Positions 8,273-18,914 of a stretch of 64,000 nucleotides of DNA are shown here, piece by piece. Source of the DNA: Bacillota bacterium (GTDB lineage: Bacteria > Bacillota > Sulfobacillia > JAIMAT01); contig JASBVS010000047.1 in assembly GCA_029960955.1 (NCBI GenBank), forward strand, positions 40,944-104,943, in the 5' to 3' direction. Numbering within the stretch: the first letter of the stretch is position 1; every line of letters starts with the position of its first letter. The translations under genes were made by a program, and so were the position numbers. The notes beneath the pieces were generated by a model. The model worked only from the letters and a program-made list of their open reading frames with translations, was not told the DNA's origin and did no database searches.

Positions 8273-8633
8273 CGGCCTGCACCCCGTCGCGACCCGGCCC
8301 GACCGGCGGCGCCTCGAGCACCTCGAGCGCCCGCGTCAGGCCCGCCAGCTCCAGGATGGAGCGGACGCGTCCGCCGGGAGCGAGCAGGCGGAGCGCCCCG
8401 CCGCGCTCGCGGAGCGCGCGGTGGCGCCCGAGGAGCGCGCCCAGCCCGCTCGAGTCGATGAAGCTGACCTGCGAGAGGTCGGCCAGCACCCGGGTGACCC
8501 CGTAGCGGGCGACCGCCGCCTCCAGGCGATCCCGGAAGAGGGGGGCCGTGTGCAGGTCCATCTCGCCCTCCAGGCGCAGGATCACCTGACGGCCGTCGAA
8601 GCTTTCACGGATCTCCATCGGAGTGACGAACAC
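8262..8633 (-). CDS. spoIIAA: Anti-sigma-F factor antagonist
   Basis: 123 residues, STAS domain. The phosphorylation site lies in SFIDSSGLGALLGRH (Ser61/62). Unphosphorylated SpoIIAA displaces SigF from SpoIIAB in the forespore. The GTG start at 8633 is used because GGAGGA lies a few bases upstream; the ATG at 8618 (MEIRES) is an alternative and is nearer the usual N-terminus. It is the first gene of the spoIIA operon, 145 bp downstream of dacF. Confidence 0.95.
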   Translation of the reverse strand: MFVTPMEIRESFDGRQVILRLEGEMDLHTAPLFRDRLEAAVARYGVTRVLADLSQVSFIDSSGLGALLGRHRALRERGGALRLLAPGGRVRSILELAGLTRALEVLEAPPVGPGRDGVQAGGR

Positions 8634-8640
8634 CCCCTCC

Positions 8641-8712
8641 TCCGCCGTCCTTTCGGCGGAGAAAGGGGCCTTTCCTGGCGCGAGGGCGGCGGCGCCGCCC
8701 GGCGCCGCCGCC
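8641..8712 (-). promoter_or_regulatory. Structured leader between dacF and spoIIAA (two perfect hairpins)
   Basis: Two inverted repeats occupy most of this gap. Arms of 12 bp at 8685-8696 and 8701-8712 enclose a 4-nt loop, and arms of 7 bp at 8641-8647 and 8654-8660 enclose a 6-nt loop. The second hairpin abuts the purine-rich ribosome site of spoIIAA. Neither is followed by a T run on the minus strand, so simple termination of dacF transcripts is not obvious. No clear SigH-type promoter was recognised here. Confidence 0.5.
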
Positions 8713-8778
8713 TCCTCCTCGACGCTCTTCGCGCGCCTCCGCCCTCCTTCGCCCCGCGGGGCTCCCGCCGCCGGCGCC

Positions 8779-9975
8779 TCAGGGCCAGAGGCGGCTCCAG
8801 TTGGTCCTGAAGCTCTGCCAGAGTCCCGGCGCCGGCACGTCGCGAGCGGCCAGGAGCGGGACCTGCTCGACGCGGCGGCGCCCCAGGAAGACCTCGAGCC
8901 GGCCGACTTGCTGCCCCCGCCGCACCGGTGCGCGGAGCCGCGACGCGAGGTGCAGCTCGCGGCGCACCGGTTGCCGTTCCGTCCGCGGCAGCGTCAGCAC
9001 CACGTCACGCGCGCTCGCCACCGGCAGCGTCGCCGAGGTGCCGCGGTCGACGGGCAGCTGCGCCAGCGTCTGCCCCTGCCGCGCCACGACCACCGTGCGG
9101 AAGCTGTTGAAACCGTAGTCGAGCAGCCTGTAGATCTCCCGGTTCCGCTCCTCGGCGGTGGGCGCGCCCATCACCACGGCGATCAGGCGCTGCCCGTTCC
9201 GCTCCGCGGTGGCCACCAGGCAGAAGCCGGCCTCGCTGGTCCAGCCGGTCTTCAGGCCGTCCATGCCGGGGTACTCGATCACACCCCGGTTGGTGTTGGT
9301 CAGCCAGATCTGGTTCTTCTGCCCCTTCCGCACCCAGTACTCCCAGGTGCGCGTGTAACGGGTGACCGAGGGGTGGGCCAGCAGGATGTGGCGCGCCAGG
9401 AGCGCCTGGTCGTAGGCCGACGTGTAGTGCGGCTCCCGGCCGGGCAGGCCGTGCACGTTGGCGTAGCGGGTGTCGCGCATGCCGAGCTGGCGCGCCTTCT
9501 CGTTCATCATGCGGACGAAGTTCTCGTAGGTGCCGCCCACCTTCTCGGCCAGGGCCACGGCGGCGTCGTTGGCCGAGGCGACCGCGACCGCGTAGAGGAG
9601 GTCCTTGACCGGCAGCTGCTCGCCCTCGTACATGTAGAGGTTCGAGCCGCCCCAGCTGGCCGCGTAGGCGCTGGCGGTCACCGTCTCGTCCGGGCGGATC
9701 TGGCCCGAGTCGAGCGCCTGCATGATCAGGTCGAGCGTCATCAGCTTGGTGACGCTGGCCGGCGCGCGGCGCTGGTGGGGGTTCTTCTCGTAGAGGAAGA
9801 CGCCGGAGGCGGCGTCCATGAGGACCGCCGAGGGCGCCTCGATCCTGGGCGGGACCGGTGCGTCCGCGGCCAGCGCCGCCGGCTCGAGCGGAACCAGCGC
9901 CGCCGCGGCGCTCCAGGCCAGCGCCAGGAGCGCCAGGCCCCCTCTTCTCAGCCGACCGGCCCGAGGCACGTCCAC
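8779..9975 (-). CDS. dacF: Sporulation D-alanyl-D-alanine carboxypeptidase (PBP5 family)
   Basis: 398 residues with a signal peptide (hydrophobic to about residue 36). This penicillin-binding protein removes the terminal D-Ala from peptidoglycan and tunes cross-linking in spore wall synthesis. The three catalytic motifs are S74-x-x-K77 (SVTK), S134-A-N136 and K242-T-G244. A C-terminal beta-rich PBP5_C-type domain and a final amphipathic helix (LWQSFRTNWSRLW) probably anchor it to the membrane. It lies immediately upstream of spoIIAA, as dacF does in B. subtilis. Confidence 0.95.
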   Translation of the reverse strand: MDVPRAGRLRRGGLALLALAWSAAAALVPLEPAALAADAPVPPRIEAPSAVLMDAASGVFLYEKNPHQRRAPASVTKLMTLDLIMQALDSGQIRPDETVTASAYAASWGGSNLYMYEGEQLPVKDLLYAVAVASANDAAVALAEKVGGTYENFVRMMNEKARQLGMRDTRYANVHGLPGREPHYTSAYDQALLARHILLAHPSVTRYTRTWEYWVRKGQKNQIWLTNTNRGVIEYPGMDGLKTGWTSEAGFCLVATAERNGQRLIAVVMGAPTAEERNREIYRLLDYGFNSFRTVVVARQGQTLAQLPVDRGTSATLPVASARDVVLTLPRTERQPVRRELHLASRLRAPVRRGQQVGRLEVFLGRRRVEQVPLLAARDVPAPGLWQSFRTNWSRLWP

Positions 9976-10004
9976 TCCCTCCCCGGTCGGTTAGGCTGCC
10001 CTCC

Positions 10005-11414
<1,410 letters not shown>

Positions 11415-12301
11415 CGATGAACCCCTTTGTCAGGTGCGTGTAGATCTGCGTGGTCGCGATGTCCGCATGACCCAGCATCTCCTGCACGGAGCGGAGGTCG
11501 GCGCCGTTCTCCAGGAGGTGCGTGGCGAACGAGTGGCGGAGCGTGTGCGGCGTGATCCGCTGGCGGATGCCGGCGCGGCGCGCGTAGCCGCGCAGGAGCT
11601 TCCAGAAGCCCTGGCGGGTGAGGCGGCCGCCGCGGGCGTTTACGAAGAGCGCTTCCTGCCGCCGCTCGCGCACCAGGCGCGGCCGCGCCCAGCCGAGGTA
11701 GGCCTCCAGCGCCGCCAGCGCGCGGCTGCCGACGGGGACGATCCGTTCCCGCGCGCCCTTCCCCCAGCAGCGGACGACCTGCTCCTCCAGGTCGAGGTCG
11801 CCCAGGTTGAGCTGGACCAGCTCCGAGACGCGCAGGCCGCTGGCGTACATCAGCTCGAGCATGGCCCGGTCGCGGCAGCCGCGCGCCGTGCCGGCGGGAG
11901 GGGCGGCCAGGAGGCGGTCCACCTCCTCGACGGAGAGGACGCGCGGCAGGCGGTAGGGCAGGGCCGGCCGCCCCACCTCCAGCGCCGGGTTCTCGCGCCG
12001 CGCACCCTCCTTGAGCAGGAAGCGGTAGAAGGCGCGCAGCGCGGCGACGCGCCGGGCGATGGTGGAGGGGGCCAGCTTCCTGCCTGTCAGGACGACCAGA
12101 TAGGCGGCGATCGCCTCCGAGCCCGCCGACTCCAGCTGCTCGCCCCGCACCCGCAGGTAGGCGGCGAAGTCCTCCAGGTCGCGCCGGTAGGCGGCGACGG
12201 TGTGGCGAGAGAGAGCGCGCTCCACGCCCAGGTAGGCGAGGAAGGCGCCCACCCGCCCCTCGTCCCCCCTCCCCGCCTCCGCTTGGGGCGCGTGGAGGCT
12301 C

Positions 12302-13420
12302 TCAGCCGAGGAACGTCTCGGCCGGCGTGAACGGGAGTCCATGGGCCTCGGCCACCGCCTGGTAGGTCACGTGGCCGTCGTGGGTCTGGAGGCCGCGCGC
12401 CAGGCTGGGATCGCGCCGCAGCGCCTCCCGCCATCCCAGGCCCGCCAGCCGCTCGGCGTAGGGCAGCGTGGCGTTCGTCAGCGCGAAGGTGGAGGTGCGC
12501 GGCACCGCCCCGGGGATGTTGGCGACCGCGTAGTGGACGACGCCGTGGCGGACGTAGGCGGGGTTGCTGTGCGTGGTCACGTGGTCGCAGGTCTCCACCG
12601 ACCCCCCCTGGTCGATGGCCACGTCGACGATGACCGAGCCGGCCTTCATCGTCTTGACCATCTCCTCCGTCACCAGGTGGGGCGCGCGCGCACCCGGGAC
12701 GAGGACGGCGCCCACGAGGATGTCCGCGCGGTGGACCGCCTCGGCGATGTTCGCCCGGTTGGAGGCGAGGGTGGTGATCCGCCCGCCGAAGATGTCGTCG
12801 AGGTAGCGGAGCCGGTCGGCGTCGATGTCCAGGACGGTCACGTGCGCCCCGAGGCCCAGGGCGATCTTGGCGGCGTTGACGCCCACGGTGCCGCCGCCGA
12901 CGATGACCACGTCGCCGCGGGGCACACCGGGCACGCCGCCCAGGAGGACGCCCCTCCCGCCCTGGGGCGCCTCGAGGAAGTGGGCGCCGATCTGGACGGC
13001 CATCCGCCCCGCCACCTCGCTCATCGGCGTCAGGAGCGGCAGCGACCGGTCCGGAAGCTGGACGGTCTCGTAGGCGACGGCGGTGACGCCCCGCTCCAGC
13101 AGGGCCAGCGTCAGCTCCCGGGCGGCCGCCAGGTGGAGGTAGGTGAAGAGGACCAGGCCCGGGCGAAAGTAGGCGAACTCCTGCGGCAACGGCTCCTTCA
13201 CCTTGAGGACCATGTCCACCCCGGTCCAGGCGTCGGCCGCGTCGCGGACGACGGTCGCACCCTGGCGGGCGTAGGCCTCGTCGTCGAAACCGCTCCCCAG
13301 CCCCGCCCCGCTCTCGACCAGGACCTGGTGACCCTCGTGCACCAGCGCGGCCGCGCCGGCCGGCGTGAGAGCGACACGTGCCTCGTCTTCCTTGATCTCG
13401 CGTGGGACCCCGATCCTCAC
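12302..13420 (-). CDS. ald: Alanine dehydrogenase
   Basis: 372 residues from the GTG at 13420 ([20 protein letters not shown]), preceded by AAGGGAG; the frame is open further upstream but without homology. It interconverts L-alanine and pyruvate plus ammonia with NAD. Seen are the nucleotide-binding [20 protein letters not shown], the pyruvate-site YLHLAAA segment and the C-terminal [14 protein letters not shown]. In B. subtilis Ald is needed for normal sporulation, and its gene often neighbours sporulation genes. xerD follows directly. Confidence 0.95.
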   Translation of the reverse strand: MRIGVPREIKEDEARVALTPAGAAALVHEGHQVLVESGAGLGSGFDDEAYARQGATVVRDAADAWTGVDMVLKVKEPLPQEFAYFRPGLVLFTYLHLAAARELTLALLERGVTAVAYETVQLPDRSLPLLTPMSEVAGRMAVQIGAHFLEAPQGGRGVLLGGVPGVPRGDVVIVGGGTVGVNAAKIALGLGAHVTVLDIDADRLRYLDDIFGGRITTLASNRANIAEAVHRADILVGAVLVPGARAPHLVTEEMVKTMKAGSVIVDVAIDQGGSVETCDHVTTHSNPAYVRHGVVHYAVANIPGAVPRTSTFALTNATLPYAERLAGLGWREALRRDPSLARGLQTHDGHVTYQAVAEAHGLPFTPAETFLG

Positions 13421-13476
13421 CTGGCTGCCACTCCCTTCGCGTTCTGCCAGCCTGGCGCCACTTGCGAACCGAGTGC

Positions 13477-13482
13477 AGTATA
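13477..13482 (-). promoter_or_regulatory. -10 element (TATACT), likely ald promoter
   Basis: TGCTATACTGC on the minus strand about 57 bp before the ald start. It is one of very few AT-rich patches in this 212-bp gap between spoIIM and ald. No good -35 is present at 17 bp; a weak GGACAG lies at 18 bp. Nothing else was recognised in 13421-13632. Confidence 0.4.
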
Positions 13483-13632
13483 GCACCCGCTTCCGGGCGC
13501 CTGTCCGGCCCGGGGCGGCCCCTGCGGGCTCGCGGGCGGGCGGCGCGGCGGGCGGCGTTGCGGGCGGCGCGGGAGGAAGCAGACGGCGGCGGGAGCGGCT
13601 CCCCGGGGTTCCGCCCCCTTCCTCGCGCGGGA

Positions 13633-14274
13633 TCAGAGGAGCGCCAGCGCCGCGCGCGCGAAGGGGAGCGCCAGGAAGGCCTGGACGGCACTGACGCCCG
13701 CCAGCCCCAGCGCGCCCAGGAGGGTCAGGAGCGGCAGCGGCACCGGCTCGGGCCGCCGCAGGTGGCGCGCGCGCAGGCGCAGGCGCCGGCGGAAGAGGAG
13801 CGCGGAGGAGTGGCAGGCCGCGGCCGAGACCACCAGCCAGATGGGGACGGCCAGCAGGTTCTGGGGCAGGACGGCCGTCCCCGCCATGAGCAGGCCCGGC
13901 CAGCCGGCCCGCGCCACCAGCGCCGCCACCGTGAAGCCGATGTCGGCGCCGCGCAGGGCGACGAGCAGGAGGACCAGGGGGCCGCCGTAGGCCGTGAAGC
14001 CCAGGGCGCAGAGGACGAGAAGAAGGCGGATCTCGCCCAGCAGGCTGTGCGTGAAGAGCGGCATGGCCGCCGGCGCCTGGCCGCTGCCCAGCAGCTGCCG
14101 GAAGCGGTCGACCATGGCCGCCACCTCCTCCGCCTGGGCCGGTGCCAGCGCGTGCAGCGCCAGGGCGCCGGCCGCCGCCGCCAGGAGGAAGGTGACGCCG
14201 CTCAGGAGCAGGGCCGGAGCGAGCGCGGGCAGCGCCCGCAGGCTGCGGCGGAACGGGCGGAGGGTCGCTCGCAT
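13633..14274 (-). CDS. spoIIM: Stage II sporulation protein M-like membrane protein
   Basis: 213 residues from the ATG at 14274, with GAGGTGG 6 bp before it. Five or six hydrophobic helices fit SpoIIM, the scaffold of the DMP (SpoIID-SpoIIM-SpoIIP) complex that drives engulfment. The mid-protein segments [20 protein letters not shown] and [18 protein letters not shown] occupy the place of the family GF..G and LPHG..E motifs but are divergent. Its position next to ald and xerD matches spoIIM in many Clostridia. It could instead be a more distant member of the SpoIIM superfamily. Confidence 0.7.
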   Translation of the reverse strand: MRATLRPFRRSLRALPALAPALLLSGVTFLLAAAAGALALHALAPAQAEEVAAMVDRFRQLLGSGQAPAAMPLFTHSLLGEIRLLLVLCALGFTAYGGPLVLLLVALRGADIGFTVAALVARAGWPGLLMAGTAVLPQNLLAVPIWLVVSAAACHSSALLFRRRLRLRARHLRRPEPVPLPLLTLLGALGLAGVSAVQAFLALPFARAALALL

Positions 14275-14314
14275 GGGGCCACCACCTCGTCCCACCACTA
14301 TGCGCGCGGCGCGC

Positions 14315-15418
14315 TCAGGAGAACGTTCGGAGCGCCGCCAGCCAGCCGGCCGCGTAGCCCGCGGCGGCGGCGAAGCGGAAAAGGTAGCCTTCCTCGGCCG
14401 GACCGCGGCCCATGCTGCGCAGCGGAAGCGGCGAGGCGGCGAGGGCGGCGTCGATCTCGCCCCGGTCCACCTCCAGCCAGGCGTGGCGGCGCAGGAGCTC
14501 GGCCGGCAGCTCGACCGGCGACGGGCGCGGAACGGCGATCCAGGCGGCTTGCGCCGCCAGGCGCCCCAGCGTGGCGCGCGAGTGGTGGCTGACGCCGCGG
14601 TGGCGCGGGCGCGGGTCCGCCTGGCTGACGCGCAGCGCCGCCACCGGCAGGCCGCCCAGCGCCGCCGTCACCTGCAGCGCCCAGGCCTGCTCGACGCCGC
14701 TGAAGCCGAAGGGCGTCCCCGTGCCGGCGATGCCCGGCCCCATCAGCACCACGGCCAGCTCGGCGCCCACCGCCCGTCGCGCCGCCAGGAGCGCCGAGGG
14801 GAGCGCCACCGCCTCCAGGTCGCCGCCGAAGGCGTGGCCGCTGGTGATCACCGCCTCGATCCAGCCGAGCCGGCGGAGCTCGGCCACCGTCTCGCTCAGG
14901 GCGGCGGGGAGCGCGGCGCCGTCGGTCATCACGTAGGCGATCCGCCGTGCGCCCGCGCGGCGGGCGCCGAGCAGGACGGGCAGGAGCTGGCTGTGCAGCT
15001 CGCCCGCCACGACCGGCATGCCGTCCAGGCTGCCGCCCGACGGGCCGGCGAGAGCCGCGTGGGCGGGGCCGGCCTCCTCCTCGCAGGCCAGGACGGCCAG
15101 CTGCCAGGGGGTGTAGCGGAGTTTGACGATGTGGCCGGCGGGCGGACCCTCCAGCGGCCGCGGCGGATCGGCGGAGAGGACGAGGTGGTGGCCGCCGCTG
15201 CCCAGGCCCAGGCGGACCGCGGTCACGTTCAGCCAGACCCTCTCGCCGGGTTCGAGCCGCCCGCCCAGCAGCGGCGGGAAGGCCCAGGCGAGACCCTCCT
15301 CCTCGCCCTCCCCCGCCTGCACGCGAACCGCCAGCTCCTGGAAGCCCGGTCGCTCGCGCAGGACGGCGTCCACGCGCCCGCGGCGCACCCAGGCGCCGAA
15401 GGCGGCTCTCTCGTTCAC
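14315..15418 (-). CDS. DUF3866 family protein
   Basis: 367 residues. The N-terminal third has a beta-rich motif (GERVWLNVTAVRLGLGSGG) and then AGHIVKLRYTPWQLAV. The middle has a Rossmann-like run: VLLGARRAGARRIAYVMTDG, WIEAVITSGHAFGGDLEAV and LAVVLMGPGIAGTGTPFGFS. This matches the uncharacterised DUF3866 family, found in spore-forming Clostridia and in actinobacteria. The biochemical role is unknown. The GTG start overlaps the upstream gene by 4 bp, and spoIIM follows 40 bp later, which suggests a cell-envelope or sporulation link but does not prove one. Confidence 0.75.
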   Translation of the reverse strand: MNERAAFGAWVRRGRVDAVLRERPGFQELAVRVQAGEGEEEGLAWAFPPLLGGRLEPGERVWLNVTAVRLGLGSGGHHLVLSADPPRPLEGPPAGHIVKLRYTPWQLAVLACEEEAGPAHAALAGPSGGSLDGMPVVAGELHSQLLPVLLGARRAGARRIAYVMTDGAALPAALSETVAELRRLGWIEAVITSGHAFGGDLEAVALPSALLAARRAVGAELAVVLMGPGIAGTGTPFGFSGVEQAWALQVTAALGGLPVAALRVSQADPRPRHRGVSHHSRATLGRLAAQAAWIAVPRPSPVELPAELLRRHAWLEVDRGEIDAALAASPLPLRSMGRGPAEEGYLFRFAAAAGYAAGWLAALRTFS

Positions 15419-16329
15419 GGGGAGGCGCCGCCCTCCGTCTCGCCCCCGGCCCGCGGGGGCGCGGAAGGCCCCTCGTCGCCCTGCGCCGGCGCAGCCGGCC
15501 GGGGGGAGGGCGCGGCCGGGGGGCGGTGGGCCTGCTCGCCCGCCGCGCGGCTGGCGGCCTCGCGCAGCTGGCGGCGCGAGAGCTCCACCATCGCCTCGGC
15601 CGGGGTGTAGTGGGGGGCGTTGGGCGAGCGGTAGCGGCCGGCGTAGACCCGGCCCAGGCGCCGGTTGCAGGCCGCCAGGGTGGCGTTGACCGCGGCGCGG
15701 ACGGGGTCGCCGGCCAGGAGCGCCGAGCCCACCAGCGGCTCCTCGCTGCGGCTCGTGCGCAGGAGGACGGAGACCAGGATCAGCCGCCGGCCGGCGATGC
15801 CGCCCTCGCCGGCCTCCTCGAGGAAGAAGCGGACCTGGGGGTCGACCGCCTGGTTGAGGGCGGCCAGCGTCGCCTCCGCCGCCACCCGCAGCATGCCGCG
15901 GCCGGAGTGGACGCCCTCGGCGCTGCCGCGAAAGGGCCCGGCCAGCTTGCCGGGCGGGTCCAGCGGCCAGAGGGTGGCCGCCGGCGCCTGCTCCTCCAGG
16001 CTGACGTCGACCCGGATGACGTCCCGCAGGAGGTCGGTGGTCGCCTGCAGCGAGGCGACGGCCAGGCGGACGCGGGAAGGAGCGCGCGGGACCGCCTGCT
16101 GGGCGACGCTCACCTTGCGGTAGTCGACCATCAGGCCCCAGCGCGCCGCGAGGGCGCTCTGGACGTCGCGCACCAGCGCCTTCGGAGAGCGTTCGTCGGT
16201 GGCCAGGACGTGGATCTCCTCGATACCGCCCCACTCGTTGACCACGACCCTGGCGCCGATCACGGAAGGAAGCTGCTTGACGAGGGCGGTGATCTCCTCC
16301 GCGCTGACCGGAGCGCGCTCCTTCTCCAT
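15415..16329 (-). CDS. Unrecognised conserved-looking protein with an internal repeat
   Basis: 304 residues; ATG at 16329 preceded by GGAGGAGGAG. I do not recognise a family with certainty. Residues 10-80 form a compact alpha/beta domain (VIGARVVVNEWGGIEEIHVL, then SPKALVRDVQSALAARWG and KVSVAQ). Residues 85-227 hold two related units, each a strand, a GSA loop and a helix with ATLAA-x-N: GSAEGV...ATLAALNQ at 135-160 and GSALLA...ATLAACNR at 201-223. The last 75 residues are Pro/Ala-rich and probably disordered. There is no signal peptide, TM segment or obvious catalytic motif. It is coupled to the DUF3866 gene by a GTGA overlap. Confidence 0.7.
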   Translation of the reverse strand: MEKERAPVSAEEITALVKQLPSVIGARVVVNEWGGIEEIHVLATDERSPKALVRDVQSALAARWGLMVDYRKVSVAQQAVPRAPSRVRLAVASLQATTDLLRDVIRVDVSLEEQAPAATLWPLDPPGKLAGPFRGSAEGVHSGRGMLRVAAEATLAALNQAVDPQVRFFLEEAGEGGIAGRRLILVSVLLRTSRSEEPLVGSALLAGDPVRAAVNATLAACNRRLGRVYAGRYRSPNAPHYTPAEAMVELSRRQLREAASRAAGEQAHRPPAAPSPRPAAPAQGDEGPSAPPRAGGETEGGASP

Positions 16330-16375
16330 CCCGTCTCCTCCTCCGGAGGCTCCCGCGGCCACTTTCGGCGCCGCC

Positions 16376-17200
16376 TCAGGATCGCCTGCCGAGCTGATCC
16401 AGAAAACGCAGAATTCGCCAGCGCTCGATCCAGAGCGAGAGCGAGGTCAGTTCCGCCGCCGCCTGCAGCGCCGCCAGGAGGGCGAGCCCCGTCCAGACCG
16501 CCCCCGCCGGGCCCCCCAGGGCGAGGAGCGTGCCCGTCCAGATGCCCATGGCGTTGGCGCCCGCGTCGCCCAGCATCGCCCGCTCGCGCAGGTCGAAGCC
16601 GAGCCAGGCGGCCACCGCCGCCAGGCTGATCCAGCCCGCCGCGGCCGCCGCCGGGGAGAGCCCCGCCGCCTCGAGCAGCGCCAGCGCCGCCAGCAGCGCC
16701 TTGCCGGCCCGCCCTGGCCGGAGGTCGAGCACGTTGACCACGTTGGCGGCCAGCGCCACCACCAGCGTCCGGGCCAGCCAGGCGGGCCAGCCGCCCCCCC
16801 ACCCCCAGGCCGCCCACGCGCCTGCCGCGAGGCCGGCCAGCGCCTTCAGCAGGCCGCCGGTCAGGCGCCCGCGGAGCAGCTCGCGCAGGTGCCCGCGCAG
16901 GCCGCGCGCCTCCGCCGCCGAGCGGGTGTCGTCGTAGAGCCCGACCAGCGCCATCACCAGCGTCACCAGCCAGGCGCGCCGCACCGCCGGGTCGGGCAGG
17001 AGGAGCGCCGCCAGGCCGCTCGGCAGGAGGAAGCTCAGACCCGCGCTGGTGGGCAGCACGCGCCCGCGGTAGTTGGCGCGCACGTGCCCCCGGCGCCCGA
17101 GGAGGCGGCCGAGGCCCCAGGCGGCGCCCGCCTCCAGCACGGCCGCGGCGGCCGCCGCCAGGAGGAGCGCCGGAGGGGCGAGGGCGGCGCTTCCCCCCAT
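16376..17200 (-). CDS. MraY/WecA-type polyprenyl-phosphate sugar-1-phosphate transferase (GT4 family)
   Basis: About 274 residues, almost wholly hydrophobic (9-10 TM helices). The three catalytic signatures of the family are present: GLYDDT (aspartate pair), NVVNVLDLRPGRAGK and MLGDAGANAMG. Such enzymes move a sugar-1-phosphate from a UDP-sugar to undecaprenyl phosphate, starting a wall or surface polymer. It is shorter than MraY (about 320 residues) and lacks the MraY-specific HHH loop as far as I can see, so it is more likely a WecA-like enzyme. Start uncertain (ATG 17200 or GTG 17224). It sits in the steA envelope operon. Confidence 0.8.
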   Translation of the reverse strand: MGGSAALAPPALLLAAAAAAVLEAGAAWGLGRLLGRRGHVRANYRGRVLPTSAGLSFLLPSGLAALLLPDPAVRRAWLVTLVMALVGLYDDTRSAAEARGLRGHLRELLRGRLTGGLLKALAGLAAGAWAAWGWGGGWPAWLARTLVVALAANVVNVLDLRPGRAGKALLAALALLEAAGLSPAAAAAGWISLAAVAAWLGFDLRERAMLGDAGANAMGIWTGTLLALGGPAGAVWTGLALLAALQAAAELTSLSLWIERWRILRFLDQLGRRS

Positions 17201-17201
17201 C

Positions 17202-17918
17202 TCAGGCCCGCGCCTCCCGGGCACGCCTGCGCGCCGCCGGGTCGAGCGCCAGGCGCGCCAGCGCCAGCGCGATGTCCCGCCACTGCCGCCCGCGGTGAAG
17301 CCAGCCGCGCAGGTCGCGCCCCGTCCGGCGGTGGCGGAAGGCCACGGGGACTTCCTGGAGGCGGGCCCCCTCCCAGAGCGCGCGGACGGTCATCACCACC
17401 TCCACCCCGAAACCCGGGGCGAAGGGTGCCAGCCGCCCGGCCAGCGAGCGCCAGAGCGCCCGCTGGCCGGAGACGGGGAAGCGCGGGCTCCATCCCGCCA
17501 GGCGGCGGATCCCCCAGCGCGCCAGCCCGACCACGAGACCGAAGCCGGCGCCCCGCGCCGGCCCCGGGAAGGCGGCGATGGTCATCTCGGCCTGGCCGGT
17601 CTCCAGCGGGCCGAGGAGGGCGACCGCCTCGCCCGCGCTCGTCCCCAGGTCCGCATCCAGGAAGAGGATCGGATCGCCGGCGGTCGCCTTGAGCCCGGCG
17701 GTCAGGGCCGCTCCCTTGCCCCGGTTCCGCCCGAGGCGGAGGACGCGCGCGCCGGCCTGGCGGGCGCGCTCGGCGGTGCCGTCGCGGGAGCCGTCGTCCA
17801 CCACCAGCACCTCGCGGAAGCCGGCGGCGCGGAGGGCGCGGACGGTCTCGCCGATCCGCTCCGCTTCCTGATAGGCGGGGATGATCACGGCGGCGCGGGC
17901 CACGAGGCGGGAGCTCAC
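17202..17918 (-). CDS. Glycosyltransferase family 2
   Basis: 238 residues with a GT-A fold. Seen are VIIPAYQEAERIGETVRALR at the N-terminus, VVDDGSRDGT (nucleotide binding), and LFLDADLG as the metal-binding DxD. There is no strong membrane segment at the C-terminus, so it resembles soluble dolichol-phosphate-mannose-synthase-like enzymes. It overlaps the MctB-like gene by 4 bp and is followed immediately by the GT4 transferase. Together they probably make and extend a lipid-linked glycan; the sugar is unknown. Confidence 0.85.
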   Translation of the reverse strand: MSSRLVARAAVIIPAYQEAERIGETVRALRAAGFREVLVVDDGSRDGTAERARQAGARVLRLGRNRGKGAALTAGLKATAGDPILFLDADLGTSAGEAVALLGPLETGQAEMTIAAFPGPARGAGFGLVVGLARWGIRRLAGWSPRFPVSGQRALWRSLAGRLAPFAPGFGVEVVMTVRALWEGARLQEVPVAFRHRRTGRDLRGWLHRGRQWRDIALALARLALDPAARRRAREARA

Positions 17919-18874
17919 CCGCCGTTCCCCCCGGGCGGCGAGCCGGCGGGGGCGAGCGCGGGCGCGGTCAGCGCCGGGAAGGCCGCCTGCGCGCCGGGTT
18001 TCGTCCCGTAGGAGCCCGAGGCGAGCGCCCCGAGGAGGTAGACGGCGCTCACCTGGCCCTGCACGCGATCGATGTCGTCGACGCTGGAGACGCCGTCGGC
18101 CTGCGCCAGCGCCGTCACCACGGAGGGTTGCAGCGTCGAGGGCTCCGCCGCGACCACGCGCACCCCGTTCTGGCGGAGGGCGGCCAGCAGCCCGCCGGCC
18201 AGGTCGGCCGCCTGGCGCGAGGTGAAGCCGTCCAGCCCGACCAGGACGAGCGCCGCGTCGTAGGGGCCCGGCTGGAGGACGCTCGCCCGCACCAGCCCCT
18301 CGTCCATGGCCAGGCGGGCGAAGAGCGGGCCGTCGACCTGGCTCCCGCCCGGCCCGGGGGAGGCCAGGGGCGTGCCCAGCTGCTGCACCAGCGCCTCGAG
18401 CGCCGCCTGCTCCAGGGCCGCCGGGTCGCCCGCGGGAAGGCCGAGCGCCTCGGACCAGGCCCGCCGGTCGGCGGCGCCGGCGGGCTGGAAGGGCCCCGGG
18501 AAGGCGGCGATCAGCGTCACCCGGGCACCGGCCCGCTCGAGGACGGGACGGATGGCGGCCTCCTGGTCGGGCGCCCCCAGGTCGAAGATGGCCACGCGGA
18601 GACCGCTCAGGCGCCGGCCGACCAGCATGTCGAGCAGCTCGCCGTTGGCCTGCTGCTGGCGGGCCACCGACTGGCTCAGCTCCTGCACCCGGCTGGCGAG
18701 GTTCTCGTTCTCCGTGTGGAGGCGGTCGTACTGGCTCTCGAGGCGGGCGATCAGCCCCTGCTGCGTCCGGGAGACGGGCTGGCGGTCGGCCAGCGAGAGG
18801 CCGAGGAGGAGACCGATGCCCAGCGCCAGGAAGACGGCGACCAGGGAGATGACGTGCGTGCGCAGATCGATCAA
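17915..18874 (-). CDS. MctB/SteB-like membrane-anchored protein (DUF3186)
   Basis: 319 residues. Residues 1-30 are a short basic tip plus one TM helix (HVISLVAVFLALGIGLLLGL). A coiled coil follows at about 35-75 (QGLIARLESQYDRLHTENEN), then an alpha/beta extracytoplasmic domain with RVAIFDLG and VRVVAAEPS. This is the MctB family: Rv1698 in Mycobacterium was first linked to copper, and the corynebacterial homologue pairs with SteA in cytokinesis. The adjacent steA supports the division role more than copper transport. The tail is low-complexity. It is coupled to the GT2 gene. Confidence 0.8.
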   Translation of the reverse strand: MIDLRTHVISLVAVFLALGIGLLLGLSLADRQPVSRTQQGLIARLESQYDRLHTENENLASRVQELSQSVARQQQANGELLDMLVGRRLSGLRVAIFDLGAPDQEAAIRPVLERAGARVTLIAAFPGPFQPAGAADRRAWSEALGLPAGDPAALEQAALEALVQQLGTPLASPGPGGSQVDGPLFARLAMDEGLVRASVLQPGPYDAALVLVGLDGFTSRQAADLAGGLLAALRQNGVRVVAAEPSTLQPSVVTALAQADGVSSVDDIDRVQGQVSAVYLLGALASGSYGTKPGAQAAFPALTAPALAPAGSPPGGNGG

Positions 18875-18914
18875 AGCGGAGCCCCCTGCAGCGCCGAGGA
18901 TAGCGTCCGCGCGC

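Noticed and set aside
14315..16234. A single 639-residue minus-strand frame covering the DUF3866 region
   Set aside because: Only the part from the GTG at 15418 is protein-like; the upstream part is the out-of-frame shadow of the neighbouring gene.
17915..18874. Copper transporter, as the MctB family is often named
   Set aside because: One TM, a coiled coil and pairing with steA fit the SteB division partner better; no metal-binding Cys/His/Met cluster is seen.
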